From Streptosporangium sandarakinum (lineage in GTDB: Bacteria; Actinomycetota; Actinomycetes; Streptosporangiales; Streptosporangiaceae): a stretch of DNA of 64,000 bases. Numbering within the stretch: position 1 is the first letter of the stretch; each line of letters begins with the position of its first letter. The stretch lies in assembly GCF_013409935.1 (NCBI RefSeq), contig NZ_JACCCO010000003.1, forward strand, positions 1,240,001 through 1,304,000, given 5' to 3'. Made by a program: the position numbers and the translations under genes. Under the pieces are notes generated by a model that worked only from the letters and a program-made list of their open reading frames with translations, did no database searches and was not told the origin of the DNA. Below are positions 8,221-16,160 of this stretch, piece by piece.

Positions 8221-8400
8221 GTTGCCGTTTCCGAAGACCCGGGGTTCGTCCCGGGACGTTTCCCGGACCGTGGTTTCCTCGCCGTGCTCCGGGGGCGGTA
8301 CCGTTCGGGCTAGGAAAAGGGCCGGACGGGCCGGTCGGAGGGGCCGGGCGCCCGATGCCCGCACGACGCCCGCATGACGCCCCGAAGGAGAGCCACGCCC

Positions 8401-10062
8401 GTGGTGCAGGAGAAGACGGCCGCCTCGCCTGCGGCCGCGCCGGGGGAGTCCCCCCACCGGCGGGCCGCGCTCCTCTCGCATCCGGTGTCCGGCCGCGCCG
8501 CGGCGGCCGTCGCGGGCGGCCTGCTGCTGTTCCTGTCCTTCCCGCCGCTCGGGCTGTGGTTCCTGGCGCCCTTCGGCGTGGCGCTCGCCGTGCTCGCCTC
8601 GTACGGCCTGCGCGCCCGCCGCGCCGTGTGGCCGGGCCTGCTGACCGGCCTCGTGTTCCTGCTGCCCGCGCTGCACTGGGCGAGCCCGATCGGGACCGAC
8701 GCCTGGCTGGGCCTGACGGCCATTGAGAGCCTGTTCTACGCGGCCTGGGCCGCCGGATCGGCCCTGGTGTCCCGGCTGCCCCTGTGGCCCCTGTGGAGCG
8801 CCGCGCTGTGGGTGGCGATGGAGAAGGCCCGCGGGTCGTTCCCGTTCGGCGGCTTCCCCTGGGTACGGCTGGCCTTCAGCCAGGGGGACTCGGTCTTCAC
8901 CCCGTACGCGGCCGTCGGAGGGGCCCCGCTGGTGGGCTTCGCGGTGGCGTTGTGCGGCGGGCTGCTCGCGCTGGCCGCGCTGCGGCTGTGGGCATCGCGG
9001 GCGGGGCGTGACCCCGGGGCTGACCCGGGGCCGGGTGGACGCCGGGGCCGGGCGCCGCTGGCGCTGGCGCTCGCCGGGGCGCTGGCCGTGCCGGCCGCGG
9101 CGTTCGCCGTGCCCCGCCACGGCGACGAGGGCCGGACGGTCCGGATCGGCGTCGTCCAGGGCAACGTCCCCGGCCGCGGCATGAACCCCCTCGGGAACGA
9201 GCCGGCGGTGGTGCTGGGCAACCACACCCGGATGCTCCACGAGATGGCCCGCGCCGTACGGGAGGGCCGGATGCCGAAGCCCGACCTGGTCGTGCTGCCG
9301 GAGAACTCCACCGACATCGACCCCTACCGCAGCGAGTTCGCCCGCCGCCAGATCGACGACGCCGTCAAGGACGTCGGGGTGCCCGTGCTGGTCGGCGCGG
9401 TGGTCGGGATCGGCGAGGACGGCCGGGCGACCCGCAGCATCGTGTGGGACCCGGTGACCGGGCCCGGGGCGTACTACGACAAGCAGAAGCTGGTCCCGTT
9501 CGGCGAGTACACCCCGCTCAAGGAACTCATGTTCGCCCTGTTCGAGCGGGCCGCCCTGGTCGGCAAGCAGTCGGTGCCCGGCACCCGCGACGGCGACCTC
9601 CGGGTCGGGCCGGTGACCGTCGGGGCGATCAACTGCTACGAGGTCGCCTACGACGGCGTCGTCGGCGACACCGCCAGGACCGGGGCCACCCCGCTGGTGG
9701 TGCAGACCAACAACGCGACCTACGCGCTGACGAACCTGCCGCCCCAGCAGCTCGCCATGTCGCAGCTGCGGGCGGTCGAGCACAACCGGGCGGTGCTGAC
9801 CTCGGCGATCACCGGGATCTCCGCCCTGGTGAAACCGGACGGCGAGGTCGTCTGGCGCACCGGCGAGCTGGTCCCCGCGATGGACGTGCTGACCGTGCCG
9901 GTCAGAACCGGGCAGACCATCGCAACCAGGGCTGGCGCGCTGCCCGAATGGATCTTAATACTTATGGGTACGGGCGCGATGGCCGCCGTCGCGGCGCGCC
10001 GGATCCGCAACCTTGCCCACTCCGCGGGCGGGAGGGACGAACAGCAGGTGGGAGACGCGTGA
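8401..10062 (+). CDS. lnt: Apolipoprotein N-acyltransferase
   Basis: Lnt adds the third acyl chain to the N-terminal cysteine of lipoproteins at the outer face of the membrane. The 553-residue product has about six N-terminal membrane helices, an outer nitrilase-like domain starting at IGVVQGNVPG, and a final helix. The catalytic triad is visible: Glu301 (LPENSTD), Lys361 (DKQKLVPFGEYTP) and Cys412 (INCYEVAYD). The GTG at 8401 is chosen because AGGAG sits 10 bases before it; the in-frame ATG at 8374 lies upstream of that site. The stop overlaps the ppm1 ATG (TGATG), so the two genes are translationally coupled. In Mycobacterium tuberculosis the same two activities are fused in one protein. 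Confidence 0.93.
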   Translation: MVQEKTAASPAAAPGESPHRRAALLSHPVSGRAAAAVAGGLLLFLSFPPLGLWFLAPFGVALAVLASYGLRARRAVWPGLLTGLVFLLPALHWASPIGTDAWLGLTAIESLFYAAWAAGSALVSRLPLWPLWSAALWVAMEKARGSFPFGGFPWVRLAFSQGDSVFTPYAAVGGAPLVGFAVALCGGLLALAALRLWASRAGRDPGADPGPGGRRGRAPLALALAGALAVPAAAFAVPRHGDEGRTVRIGVVQGNVPGRGMNPLGNEPAVVLGNHTRMLHEMARAVREGRMPKPDLVVLPENSTDIDPYRSEFARRQIDDAVKDVGVPVLVGAVVGIGEDGRATRSIVWDPVTGPGAYYDKQKLVPFGEYTPLKELMFALFERAALVGKQSVPGTRDGDLRVGPVTVGAINCYEVAYDGVVGDTARTGATPLVVQTNNATYALTNLPPQQLAMSQLRAVEHNRAVLTSAITGISALVKPDGEVVWRTGELVPAMDVLTVPVRTGQTIATRAGALPEWILILMGTGAMAAVAARRIRNLAHSAGGRDEQQVGDA

Positions 10063-10805
10063 TGGAGCGGATGCCGGGCCGGGTGCTCGTCGTCGTGCCG
10101 ACCTACAACGAGCGGGAGAACCTGCCGGCGATCGTGGGCAGGGTGCGCGCCGCGGTGCCCGAGGCGCACGTCCTGGTGGCCGACGACGCCAGTCCCGACG
10201 GCACAGGAGCGGTCGCCGACGAGCTGGCGGCCGGCGACGACCACGTCCACGCGCTGCACCGGCCGGGCAAGCAGGGTCTGGGCGCCGCCTACATCGCGGG
10301 GTTCCGCTGGGGCATGGCAGAGGGCTTCGACGTCCTGGTGGAGATGGACGCCGACGGCTCCCACCAGCCCGAGGAGCTGCCCAAGCTGCTGGAGCGGCTG
10401 GCCGGCGGGGCCGACCTGGTGATCGGCTCGCGGTGGGTGCCCGGCGGCGAGGTGGTCAACTGGCCCGCCTCCCGCGAGTTCCTCTCGCGCGGCGCCAACG
10501 TCTACGCCCGGATGATGCTCGGCATCCCGGTCCGCGACGCCACCGCGGGCTTCCGCGCCTACCGCGCCGCCACCCTGGAGAAGATCGGCCTGGACGACGT
10601 GGAGTCGCAGGGCTACTGCTTCCAGGTGGACCTGACGCTGCGCACGGTCCGCCACGGCCTGCGCGTCGCCGAGGTGCCCATCGTGTTCGTGGAGCGCACC
10701 GCCGGGGTCAGCAAGATGAGCCGGGGCATCATGGTCGAGGCGTTCTGGCGGATCATGCAGTGGGGCCTGGCCGGGCTGCCCGGCCGTCTGCGCCGCTCGC
10801 GCTGA
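10062..10805 (+). CDS. ppm1: Polyprenol monophosphomannose synthase
   Basis: A 247-residue GT2-family glycosyltransferase that transfers mannose from GDP-mannose to polyprenyl phosphate, supplying protein O-mannosylation and lipoglycan assembly. Visible are the N-terminal VVVPTYNERENLP motif, the metal/nucleotide DXD (D96-A-D98 in EMDADGSHQPEE), GSRWVPGG and a late QGYCFQVDL segment, all typical of DPM1/Ppm1. There is no C-terminal membrane domain, as in the catalytic half of mycobacterial Ppm1. GGGAG precedes the ATG by about 8 bases and the start overlaps the lnt stop by one base. The last 27 bases of the gene are repeated just after the stop (10816-10843). Confidence 0.92.
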   Translation: MERMPGRVLVVVPTYNERENLPAIVGRVRAAVPEAHVLVADDASPDGTGAVADELAAGDDHVHALHRPGKQGLGAAYIAGFRWGMAEGFDVLVEMDADGSHQPEELPKLLERLAGGADLVIGSRWVPGGEVVNWPASREFLSRGANVYARMMLGIPVRDATAGFRAYRAATLEKIGLDDVESQGYCFQVDLTLRTVRHGLRVAEVPIVFVERTAGVSKMSRGIMVEAFWRIMQWGLAGLPGRLRRSR

Positions 10806-10843
10806 GCGCCGGGCCCCGGCCGTCTGCGCCGCTCACGCTGGGC
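10780..10843 (+). repeat. Echo of the ppm1 3' end
   Basis: CCGGCCGTCTGCGCCGCT followed by CGCGCTGAGC closes ppm1; the same 28 bases, with two substitutions (TCG to TCA, TGA to TGG), recur 36 bases later at 10816-10843. The copy is outside any gene. Confidence 0.75.
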
Positions 10844-11007
10844 ATCGGCCCCGGTTGCCCGGGCGCCGGGAGCCCCCGCGCGGGCTCCGGGAGAACCCCG
10901 GGATGACCTCCGGGGGACATCGGGGAACGTCAGGGAGAACGGTGGAACGCGGCGACGCCCCGGCGCGTTGTCACAGTCGTACGGCTGTCACATGAGTTGA
11001 GGAAAAG

Positions 11008-11604
11008 ATGCGCTTAGTGCTGTTCCTGCTTTTCCTGGTGGTCCCGATCCTGGAGATCTGGGTCCTGATCCAGGCGGGGCAGGTCATCGGCGGCTGGCCC
11101 ACGGTGGCCCTCCTGCTGGCGGACAGCCTTCTCGGCGCCTGGATCGTCCGCCGCGAGGGTCGCAGGGCGTGGCGCGGCCTGCAGGAGGCGCTGCGCGACG
11201 GCCGGATGCCCGAACGCGAGCTCGCCGACGGCGCCATGGTCGTCACGGGCGGCATGCTGCTGCTCACCCCGGGCTTCCTCACCGACATCGCGGGGCTCAT
11301 GTGCCTCCTGCCCCTCACCCGGCCGCTGGTCCGCCGCCTGGGCGCCTGGTTCTTCGCCCGCCGGGTCCGCAGCACCCTCGCCCGGTCGGCCGCCGGGCCG
11401 GGCCTCGGCTCGCCGTTCGGGCCGGGCTCGCCGTTCGGCGCGGGTGCGCCGTTCGGTACGGGCTCCGCGGGTTCGCCGTTCGGCGGGACCGGCGGCCAGG
11501 GCGGTCCGGGCGGCTCCGGCCCGGTGATCCACGGAGAGGTGATCCGCGACGAGCCGGGCCCCGGTCCGGTCCACGACTCGCCCCGCGGCCTCACCGGCGG
11601 CTGA
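11008..11604 (+). CDS. fxsA: FxsA family membrane protein
   Basis: A 198-residue protein of the FxsA family: two hydrophobic N-terminal segments (MRLVLFLLFLVVPILEIWVL and the GGWPTVALLLADSLLGAWIV region), the conserved amphipathic RREGRRAW segment and a third hydrophobic region containing LLLTPGFLTDIAGL, all family hallmarks. FxsA in E. coli relieves F-plasmid exclusion of phage T7; its cellular role in actinomycetes is not established. The C-terminal 65 residues are low-complexity, with repeated GSPFG units. GAGGAAAAG precedes the ATG. Upstream, TGTCACA occurs twice about 17 bases apart (10969-10996), which could be a regulator site. Confidence 0.88.
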   Translation: MRLVLFLLFLVVPILEIWVLIQAGQVIGGWPTVALLLADSLLGAWIVRREGRRAWRGLQEALRDGRMPERELADGAMVVTGGMLLLTPGFLTDIAGLMCLLPLTRPLVRRLGAWFFARRVRSTLARSAAGPGLGSPFGPGSPFGAGAPFGTGSAGSPFGGTGGQGGPGGSGPVIHGEVIRDEPGPGPVHDSPRGLTGG

Positions 11605-11681
11605 GCCCGGCGGACGCGGGCCGAGCCCGCTCCACGGCGGGTCGCCCGCTCCGGCGGGCACGCGGCCGCGGCCCGTCCGGG

Positions 11682-12122
11682 TCACCGGCCGCTGAGCCCG
11701 GCCAGGCGGCGCAGCGAGAACCGGAACAGCGCCGCGTTCAGCGGCCTGAGCAGGACCCAGCCCAGCCGCCCCACGGCGCCGAGCGGCAGGTCCAGCTCCT
11801 CCTCCCAGACGATCGTGCTGCCCCCGCCGCGGGGCAGCACCCGGAAGACCCCGGTGCCGCGCACCAGCCCGCCGGTGTGCCGGACCGCGACGGTCCGCGG
11901 CGGGTCCCACCCGGTGATCTCCATGGTGTCGAGGAAGCCGAGGGGACCGACGCCGGTGAAGGCCGCCAGGCGGCTCCCGGCGCTCCGGCCGTCGCCGCCG
12001 GTCACCTGGGCCCGGGTGAGGACCATCCACTCCCGGTGGCGCGGCCAGTCGGTCAGTACGGAGAACACCCGCTCCGGGCGGGCGTCGGCGGCCACGGACA
12101 CGCAGATGCGGCCCTTGGTCAT
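11682..12122 (-). CDS. SRPBCC-fold lipid/ligand-binding protein
   Basis: A 146-residue protein of the START/polyketide-cyclase (SRPBCC) superfamily, recognisable from the N-terminal strand, the VFSVLTDWPRHREWM helix-turn, the central TMEITGWDPPRTVAVRH strand and the amphipathic C-terminal helix (LLRPLNAALFRFSLRRLAG). Such single-domain proteins bind hydrophobic ligands; most are uncharacterised. It converges on fxsA with a 77-base gap and has no operon partner. The ligand is unknown. Confidence 0.8.
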   Translation of the reverse strand: MTKGRICVSVAADARPERVFSVLTDWPRHREWMVLTRAQVTGGDGRSAGSRLAAFTGVGPLGFLDTMEITGWDPPRTVAVRHTGGLVRGTGVFRVLPRGGGSTIVWEEELDLPLGAVGRLGWVLLRPLNAALFRFSLRRLAGLSGR

Positions 12123-12306
12123 CGTGGGACACCTCCGGCGGTGGGAAGGCCCCCGGGGCTCGTCAGGGGCATGTGAGATCTCTTACCCCGGACGCCGGTC
12201 CCGCACCGCACGACTCCTCCGCGCGGAGGGACCCCTCGCGGGGACCGGAGGGATTTTTCGCGGGATCCGCGACGAAAGGCGCGGCGGTGGGAACGGGGCA
12301 TCGGGA

Positions 12307-12934
12307 TCAGACGATGGCGTCCACGGCTGCGTTGATGGCGTCCTGTCGATCCAGAAGGTCCGTGCTGTCGGCCCACTGGTCCACGCCTCCGGTCAGAGGC
12401 AGCTCACGCAACCGGGGATCGGTGACCGTCTCCAGCAGGGCCCGGGCGAAGCGTTCGGCATGCAGGACCAGGAACGGCCGGCTGTGGTAGGGCCGGCGGG
12501 TCGGATCCACCGGCCCTGTGAGCCCGATGGCGTTGTGCGTCCGGCCTACGACCTCGTACGCGTCGCACAAGTGCCGCTCCCGGCCGGGGTAGTCGCTCCA
12601 TATGGCCGACCGGATCGAGTGGATCGCTGCTGCGGCGGAAGTGGGTGAGCCATCCACGCACCTGTTTCGGCAACCGCTGCGCCAGGAGGTCGCGGATCCG
12701 CCCACCGTGGCGTACCGCGTCCTCGGGGGCGAGGAAGAGCTCGAGTCGAGGTCCCCAGTCATGGTCGGCCGAGCGCGCGGTGTCGAATCCCAGGACCTCG
12801 GACCCCGCGCCGATCCGGGCGGCCGCGTACCGAAGCCCGGGATAGGCGGTGTCGAGGATCGGCCTCACCGCCTCCTCGTACAGAGTCCTCGCGAGCTCAA
12901 GGCCGGGGACGAAAGGGGCAGCAGGTGTGACCAT
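12307..12934 (-). pseudogene. DUF4037 nucleotidyltransferase-like gene, internally deleted and frameshifted
   Basis: The first ~99 codons from the ATG at 12934 encode a typical DUF4037 start (FVPGLELARTLYEEAVRP, then GAGSEVLGFDTARSADHDW with the nucleotidyltransferase-like D/W signature). The C-terminal ~96 codons of the same family (ERHLCDAYEVVGRTHNAIGL, LHAERFARALLE, GGVDQWADSTD) lie in a different frame ending at 12307. The switch is at about 12600-12640. The middle of the family, roughly 130-160 residues including the conserved DVWLYLLAAQW and GDELGSR segments, is missing. This is therefore a relic formed by an internal deletion that also broke the frame, not a sequencing slip alone. Confidence 0.8.
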
Positions 12935-13404
12935 ATTGCTTACTGTGCCAACGACGCGTCACGCGGATCCACCGGATATCAGCCGCGCCGCCCACACCAC
13001 CTGGCAGGCCGCGCGACCGCCCCCGATGGGCCACCAGGCGGATGCCCTGCCGACGAGCACCGTATGCGGTAGGCGGCGCGCCGGTCGAGTTCGCGGAGGC
13101 CCGGCCGATCCGGCCGGCGTCCTCGACCTGAGGCCGGCGCCCCGGCTCCCGCTGAACCCCCCGCCGGCCGACCGCGACGGTCCCTGCCTTGTGGATCGCC
13201 GTGGCCTCGGGGCCCCGGGCCGTGTGCCGTGATCGTCCTTGGCGCAGAAATGCTCATCCAGCGTCGGCTGTACCGGGACGAGGGCGGCGGGCCCGTCACC
13301 GTCGGACGGCCTCCGCCCGAGGGGCGACCCGTTGGTCCTCCAGGAGGAGCAGGTCGGGCCTGAAGCACGAGGCGGATCCGCGCGGGACATCGAAAGCTGG
13401 GGGC
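12935..13404. other. Non-coding accessory stretch
   Basis: These 470 bases hold no gene I can support. Frames open on both strands lack family motifs and a ribosome site. GGATCC and short direct repeats are scattered, and base composition is slightly less biased than in neighbouring genes, consistent with remnants of an earlier insertion or deletion event. Confidence 0.5.
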
Positions 13405-14511
13405 ATGAGAAACACGAGAGCCGCCGCGGCGCTGGCACTGGCCGCGGCTGTGGGGACGGCGGCGGCCGGAGTGGCGCCGGAGGCGTCGGCCGCGACACGG
13501 GGATGCGACACGAGCGCGCTGCAACGGTCGCTCGACGCGATCGTGGAGGCGGGGGACACGCCGGGCATCCTCGCGACGGTCAGCTCCCCGGCGTGCAGAC
13601 AGGTGTCACTGGGCAGCGGGGTGGCTGACATCCTCACGGGCCGACGGATGCGCGGTGACGAGCGGATCAGGGTGGGCAGCATCACCAAGTCGTTCACGGC
13701 GACGGTGGTGCTCCAGCTCGTGGCGGAGGGCAAGATCAGCCTGGACACGCCCCTGACGCGGTACCTCCCGAACGAGAAGATCACCGTGAGGGACCTGCTC
13801 CGGCACACGAGCGGGCTCGGCGACTACACGTCCTCGGACGAGATCGACGCCTTGCGTGACCGCTTCAAGCACTTCGAGCCCGACGACCTGTTCGCGATCG
13901 GGTTGCGCGTACCGCGGTCGGACAAGCCGTGGAACTATTCGAGCACCAACTACGCCCTCCTGGCCATGATCGTGAAGCAGGTCACGGGCAACGACATCGG
14001 CACGGAGATCACGCGGCGGATCCTCAGGCCGCTGAAGCTCACCGGGACGTGGTGGCCGGGCGACAACCCGCGTATCCCGGGACGGCACGCGCACGGTTAC
14101 GTCTACGACGAGGGCAAGCGGTACGACACCACCAAGTGGAACATGACCTACGGCGGCGCGGCGGGCGCGCTCGTGTCGACGACCTCCGATCTGAACCGCT
14201 TCTGGGCCGCGTTGCTCGGCGGCAGGCTGCTGCCCGCGGCCCAGCTCAAGGAGATGCGTACGACGGTCCCCGCGGATCCGGCGCGCATGTGGCCGGGCGC
14301 CGACGCCGGGCTCGGGCTGTACGAGACCGAGCTGAAGCACTGCGCGGGCACCTGGGTCGGGCACGGCGGCGGCTTCAACGGCTACCGCACGATCGCGGCC
14401 TCCAGCCCCGACGGTCGCCGCCAGGTCACTCTCGCGATCAATCGCCATCCGAGCGAGATCACGCCCCGGCTCCTCGACCTCGCCGACGCCACCCTCTGCG
14501 CGCTGCGCTGA
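13405..14511 (+). CDS. Secreted serine hydrolase (beta-lactamase / DD-carboxypeptidase fold)
   Basis: A 368-residue class C beta-lactamase/esterase-family enzyme with a signal peptide (MRNTRAAAALALAAAVG to about the ASA-A site near residue 31). The nucleophile motif SXXK is present (S92-I-T-K95), as is the third motif, H320-G-G. The second motif, usually Tyr-X-Asn, reads Tyr178-Ser-Ser, so the Asn is lost. Streptomyces R61 DD-peptidase and related esterases are the closest known group. The ATG at 13405 is chosen because the signal peptide starts there; the frame extends upstream without homology. It sits in an accessory patch next to a pseudogene. Substrate (peptidoglycan peptide, ester or D-amino peptide) is unresolved. 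Confidence 0.85.
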   Translation: MRNTRAAAALALAAAVGTAAAGVAPEASAATRGCDTSALQRSLDAIVEAGDTPGILATVSSPACRQVSLGSGVADILTGRRMRGDERIRVGSITKSFTATVVLQLVAEGKISLDTPLTRYLPNEKITVRDLLRHTSGLGDYTSSDEIDALRDRFKHFEPDDLFAIGLRVPRSDKPWNYSSTNYALLAMIVKQVTGNDIGTEITRRILRPLKLTGTWWPGDNPRIPGRHAHGYVYDEGKRYDTTKWNMTYGGAAGALVSTTSDLNRFWAALLGGRLLPAAQLKEMRTTVPADPARMWPGADAGLGLYETELKHCAGTWVGHGGGFNGYRTIAASSPDGRRQVTLAINRHPSEITPRLLDLADATLCALR

Positions 14512-14599
14512 GGCCGGCGAGAAGGTCACGGCCCCGCCAGGGCCTGTCTCAAAGCCTGGTGGGGAGGGTGACACGCGGCCCCTCCGGGCTGTCACCGAC

Positions 14600-14718
14600 T
14601 GTTCGACGGCGGGGCGGCCCGTGGCGTGCTCGGGAGCGTACTCGTGGATCGTGGAGCCGCTGACGTTCAGCGGCCGCGCGATCTCATGCCGCCGGCCACA
14701 AGCCAGGGGCGTGGCTCG
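14600..14718 (-). pseudogene. Possible relic of a recombinase-type helix-turn-helix
   Basis: Read on the minus strand, this stretch gives RRHEIARPLNVSGSTIHEYA, resembling the C-terminal helix-turn-helix of resolvase/invertase enzymes (REIA..LGVSRSTVYRY). There is no start, catalytic domain or ribosome site. It would be a trace of a mobile element beside the DUF4037 relic. Weak evidence: one motif only. Confidence 0.2.
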
Positions 14719-14780
14719 GGCCGCGTCGCACCGGCCGTTGCCTCTTTCCGGCTTATCTGGTCTGCCCCCTGTGAGGAGAG

Positions 14781-14820
14781 GCCCCAGGGGGATCCCGGCC
14801 GGCCGGGATCCCCCTGGGGC
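14781..14820. terminator. Perfect 40-base palindrome between convergent genes
   Basis: GCCCCAGGGGGATCCCGGCC is followed directly by its exact reverse complement, giving 20 uninterrupted pairs with no spacer. It lies 16 bases from the stop of the minus-strand CBS gene and 270 bases after the serine hydrolase, so it can act as a bidirectional terminator or cruciform. Confidence 0.7.
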
Positions 14821-14835
14821 TGCCGGGCGGCCCGG

Positions 14836-15270
14836 TCAGGCGCGTGCGTAGACGCGGTGGACGAACTCGGCCAGCTTGCTGTCGGGCAGCTCCTTGGCCA
14901 GGTCGGCCTCGCTGATCATGCCGATGATGCGGTGGTTCTCGATCACCGGCAGCCGCTTGATCCGGTGCTGCTCCATTTTGCTCAGCGCCTCCTCGACGCT
15001 GGTGTCGGCGTCCACCCACACCAGGCCGTGGGCCAATTCGCCGGCCGTGGTCCGTTCGAGGTCTTTGCCCTCGGCGCAGCACTTCACCACGATGTCGCGG
15101 TCGGTGAGGATCCCCTTGAGCCGGTCGTCGTCGCCGCAGATCGGCAACGCGCCGACGCCCATGTCGCGCATCATCCGCGCGGCCGTGCGCAGGTTCTCGT
15201 GCTCACCGACGCACTCGCAGCCTTGGTGCATCACATCCCGGGCCTTCTTGCCGGTTTCCGCTGTGCTCAT
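14836..15270 (-). CDS. hrp1: Tandem CBS-domain protein, hypoxic response protein 1-like
   Basis: A 144-residue protein made of two CBS domains and little else. It closely follows Mycobacterium tuberculosis Hrp1 (Rv2626c) in length and motifs: ARDVMHQGCECVGEHENLR, GALPICGDDDRLKGILTDRDIV, TAGELAHGL and a final LPVIENHRIIGMISEADLA segment. Hrp1 belongs to the DosR hypoxia regulon there. The cysteine-containing start (QGCECVG) differs from the single Cys of Hrp1. The gene starts 40 bases after the methyltransferase stop on the same strand, so it may be the last gene of a padR-methyltransferase-hrp1 unit. Ligand and function are not known; nucleotide or metal sensing is typical for CBS pairs. Confidence 0.85.
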   Translation of the reverse strand: MSTAETGKKARDVMHQGCECVGEHENLRTAARMMRDMGVGALPICGDDDRLKGILTDRDIVVKCCAEGKDLERTTAGELAHGLVWVDADTSVEEALSKMEQHRIKRLPVIENHRIIGMISEADLAKELPDSKLAEFVHRVYARA

Positions 15271-15310
15271 CGATGCCCCCCGAAAGATCGGCCGATGCTT
15301 CTAGGGGGAT

Positions 15311-15991
15311 TCATACCCATATGTCGCTTCTGGTCAGCCGGATCTCCAGGCCGATTCCCTCGGCCCGGGCATCGCAGGTCCCGAAGGCGCTCTCGGCTGC
15401 GAGGGCCTCGAAGCGCTCCCGGGAGTAGGCGCGGTTCCGGAGCCCCCTCAGCGGGACCTTCGTCAGGAGGGCGTTCAGCGGGCTGAGTCCCATCCGGGCG
15501 ACCTCCTCGTCGATGTCGGCGGAGGTGGCGTCCCTGTTCATGTCGTGGATCACCGCCGTCCCGCCGTCGCGCAGGACGCGGTGCAGCTGGTCCAGGACCC
15601 GGACCGGCCGGCCGAAGTTCTTGAAGGCGGCCTGGCAGACGACGAGGTCGAAGGACCCGTCGGCGAAGGGCGGGTCTGCCGCGTCGCCATGGTGCACGGC
15701 GACGCGCACGCCGGCCCGGCGGGCGTTCTCGGCGGTGATCTCCACGAACGTGCGGCTGAGGTCCAGCGCGGTCACCGCGAACCCGAGCCCGGCCAGCTCG
15801 ACGGCCAGGTATCCCGGGCCGGGGGCCACCTCCAGCACGGCCGCCCCGGCGGGCAGGCCCTCGGCGAGTCGCGCGGCGTATCGGCGGACCGCGGCGAGCT
15901 GGGGGGCCGAGGCGCGCTGGCGGGCGTACCACCGTGCCGCCGCGCCCTCCATCTGCCACGCCTGGGTCTGGGTGAGACGGATTTTCTTCAT
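15311..15991 (-). CDS. Class I SAM-dependent methyltransferase
   Basis: A 226-residue Rossmann-fold methyltransferase with motif I VLEVAPGPGYLAVEL, motif II acidic turn (VTALDLSRTFVEI), GDAADPPFADGSFDLVVCQ (motif IV region) and LRDGGTAVIHDMN (post-motif). This is the ubiquinone/small-molecule methyltransferase type. GGAGG precedes the ATG (GGAGGAATCATG). It lies 169 bases downstream of padR and 40 bases upstream of hrp1, all on the minus strand. PadR regulators often control the gene next to them, so this methyltransferase is the likely regulated target. The acceptor substrate is not predictable. Confidence 0.87.
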   Translation of the reverse strand: MKKIRLTQTQAWQMEGAAARWYARQRASAPQLAAVRRYAARLAEGLPAGAAVLEVAPGPGYLAVELAGLGFAVTALDLSRTFVEITAENARRAGVRVAVHHGDAADPPFADGSFDLVVCQAAFKNFGRPVRVLDQLHRVLRDGGTAVIHDMNRDATSADIDEEVARMGLSPLNALLTKVPLRGLRNRAYSRERFEALAAESAFGTCDARAEGIGLEIRLTRSDIWV

Positions 15992-16160
15992 GATTCCTCC
16001 GGTTTCGGATGGGGGTGTCCGAACCGCTCCCCGGAGAACCCGGCTATCGTTGCCGTTGCCACCTCGTGGCCGGGTTCCGTTCCGCGGGCGTCGGTTCGAG
16101 GTAGACGACCCGGCGGAGGTGTTGCACCACCCCGCCGGGTCTCCTCTTCTTCCGGTTCCT

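Noticed and set aside
5383-9783. Very long open frames antisense to real genes (for example minus strand 5383-9783, 30379-33669; plus strand 38423-41527 and 58394-62083)
   Set aside because: They mirror the codon structure of well-supported genes on the other strand, contain long Arg/Gly/Pro-rich runs and have no family motifs. High GC content makes such frames common.
13236-13370. Plus-strand frame starting VIVLGAEMLIQRRLY before the serine hydrolase
   Set aside because: Too short, no ribosome site, stops soon, and no recognisable family.
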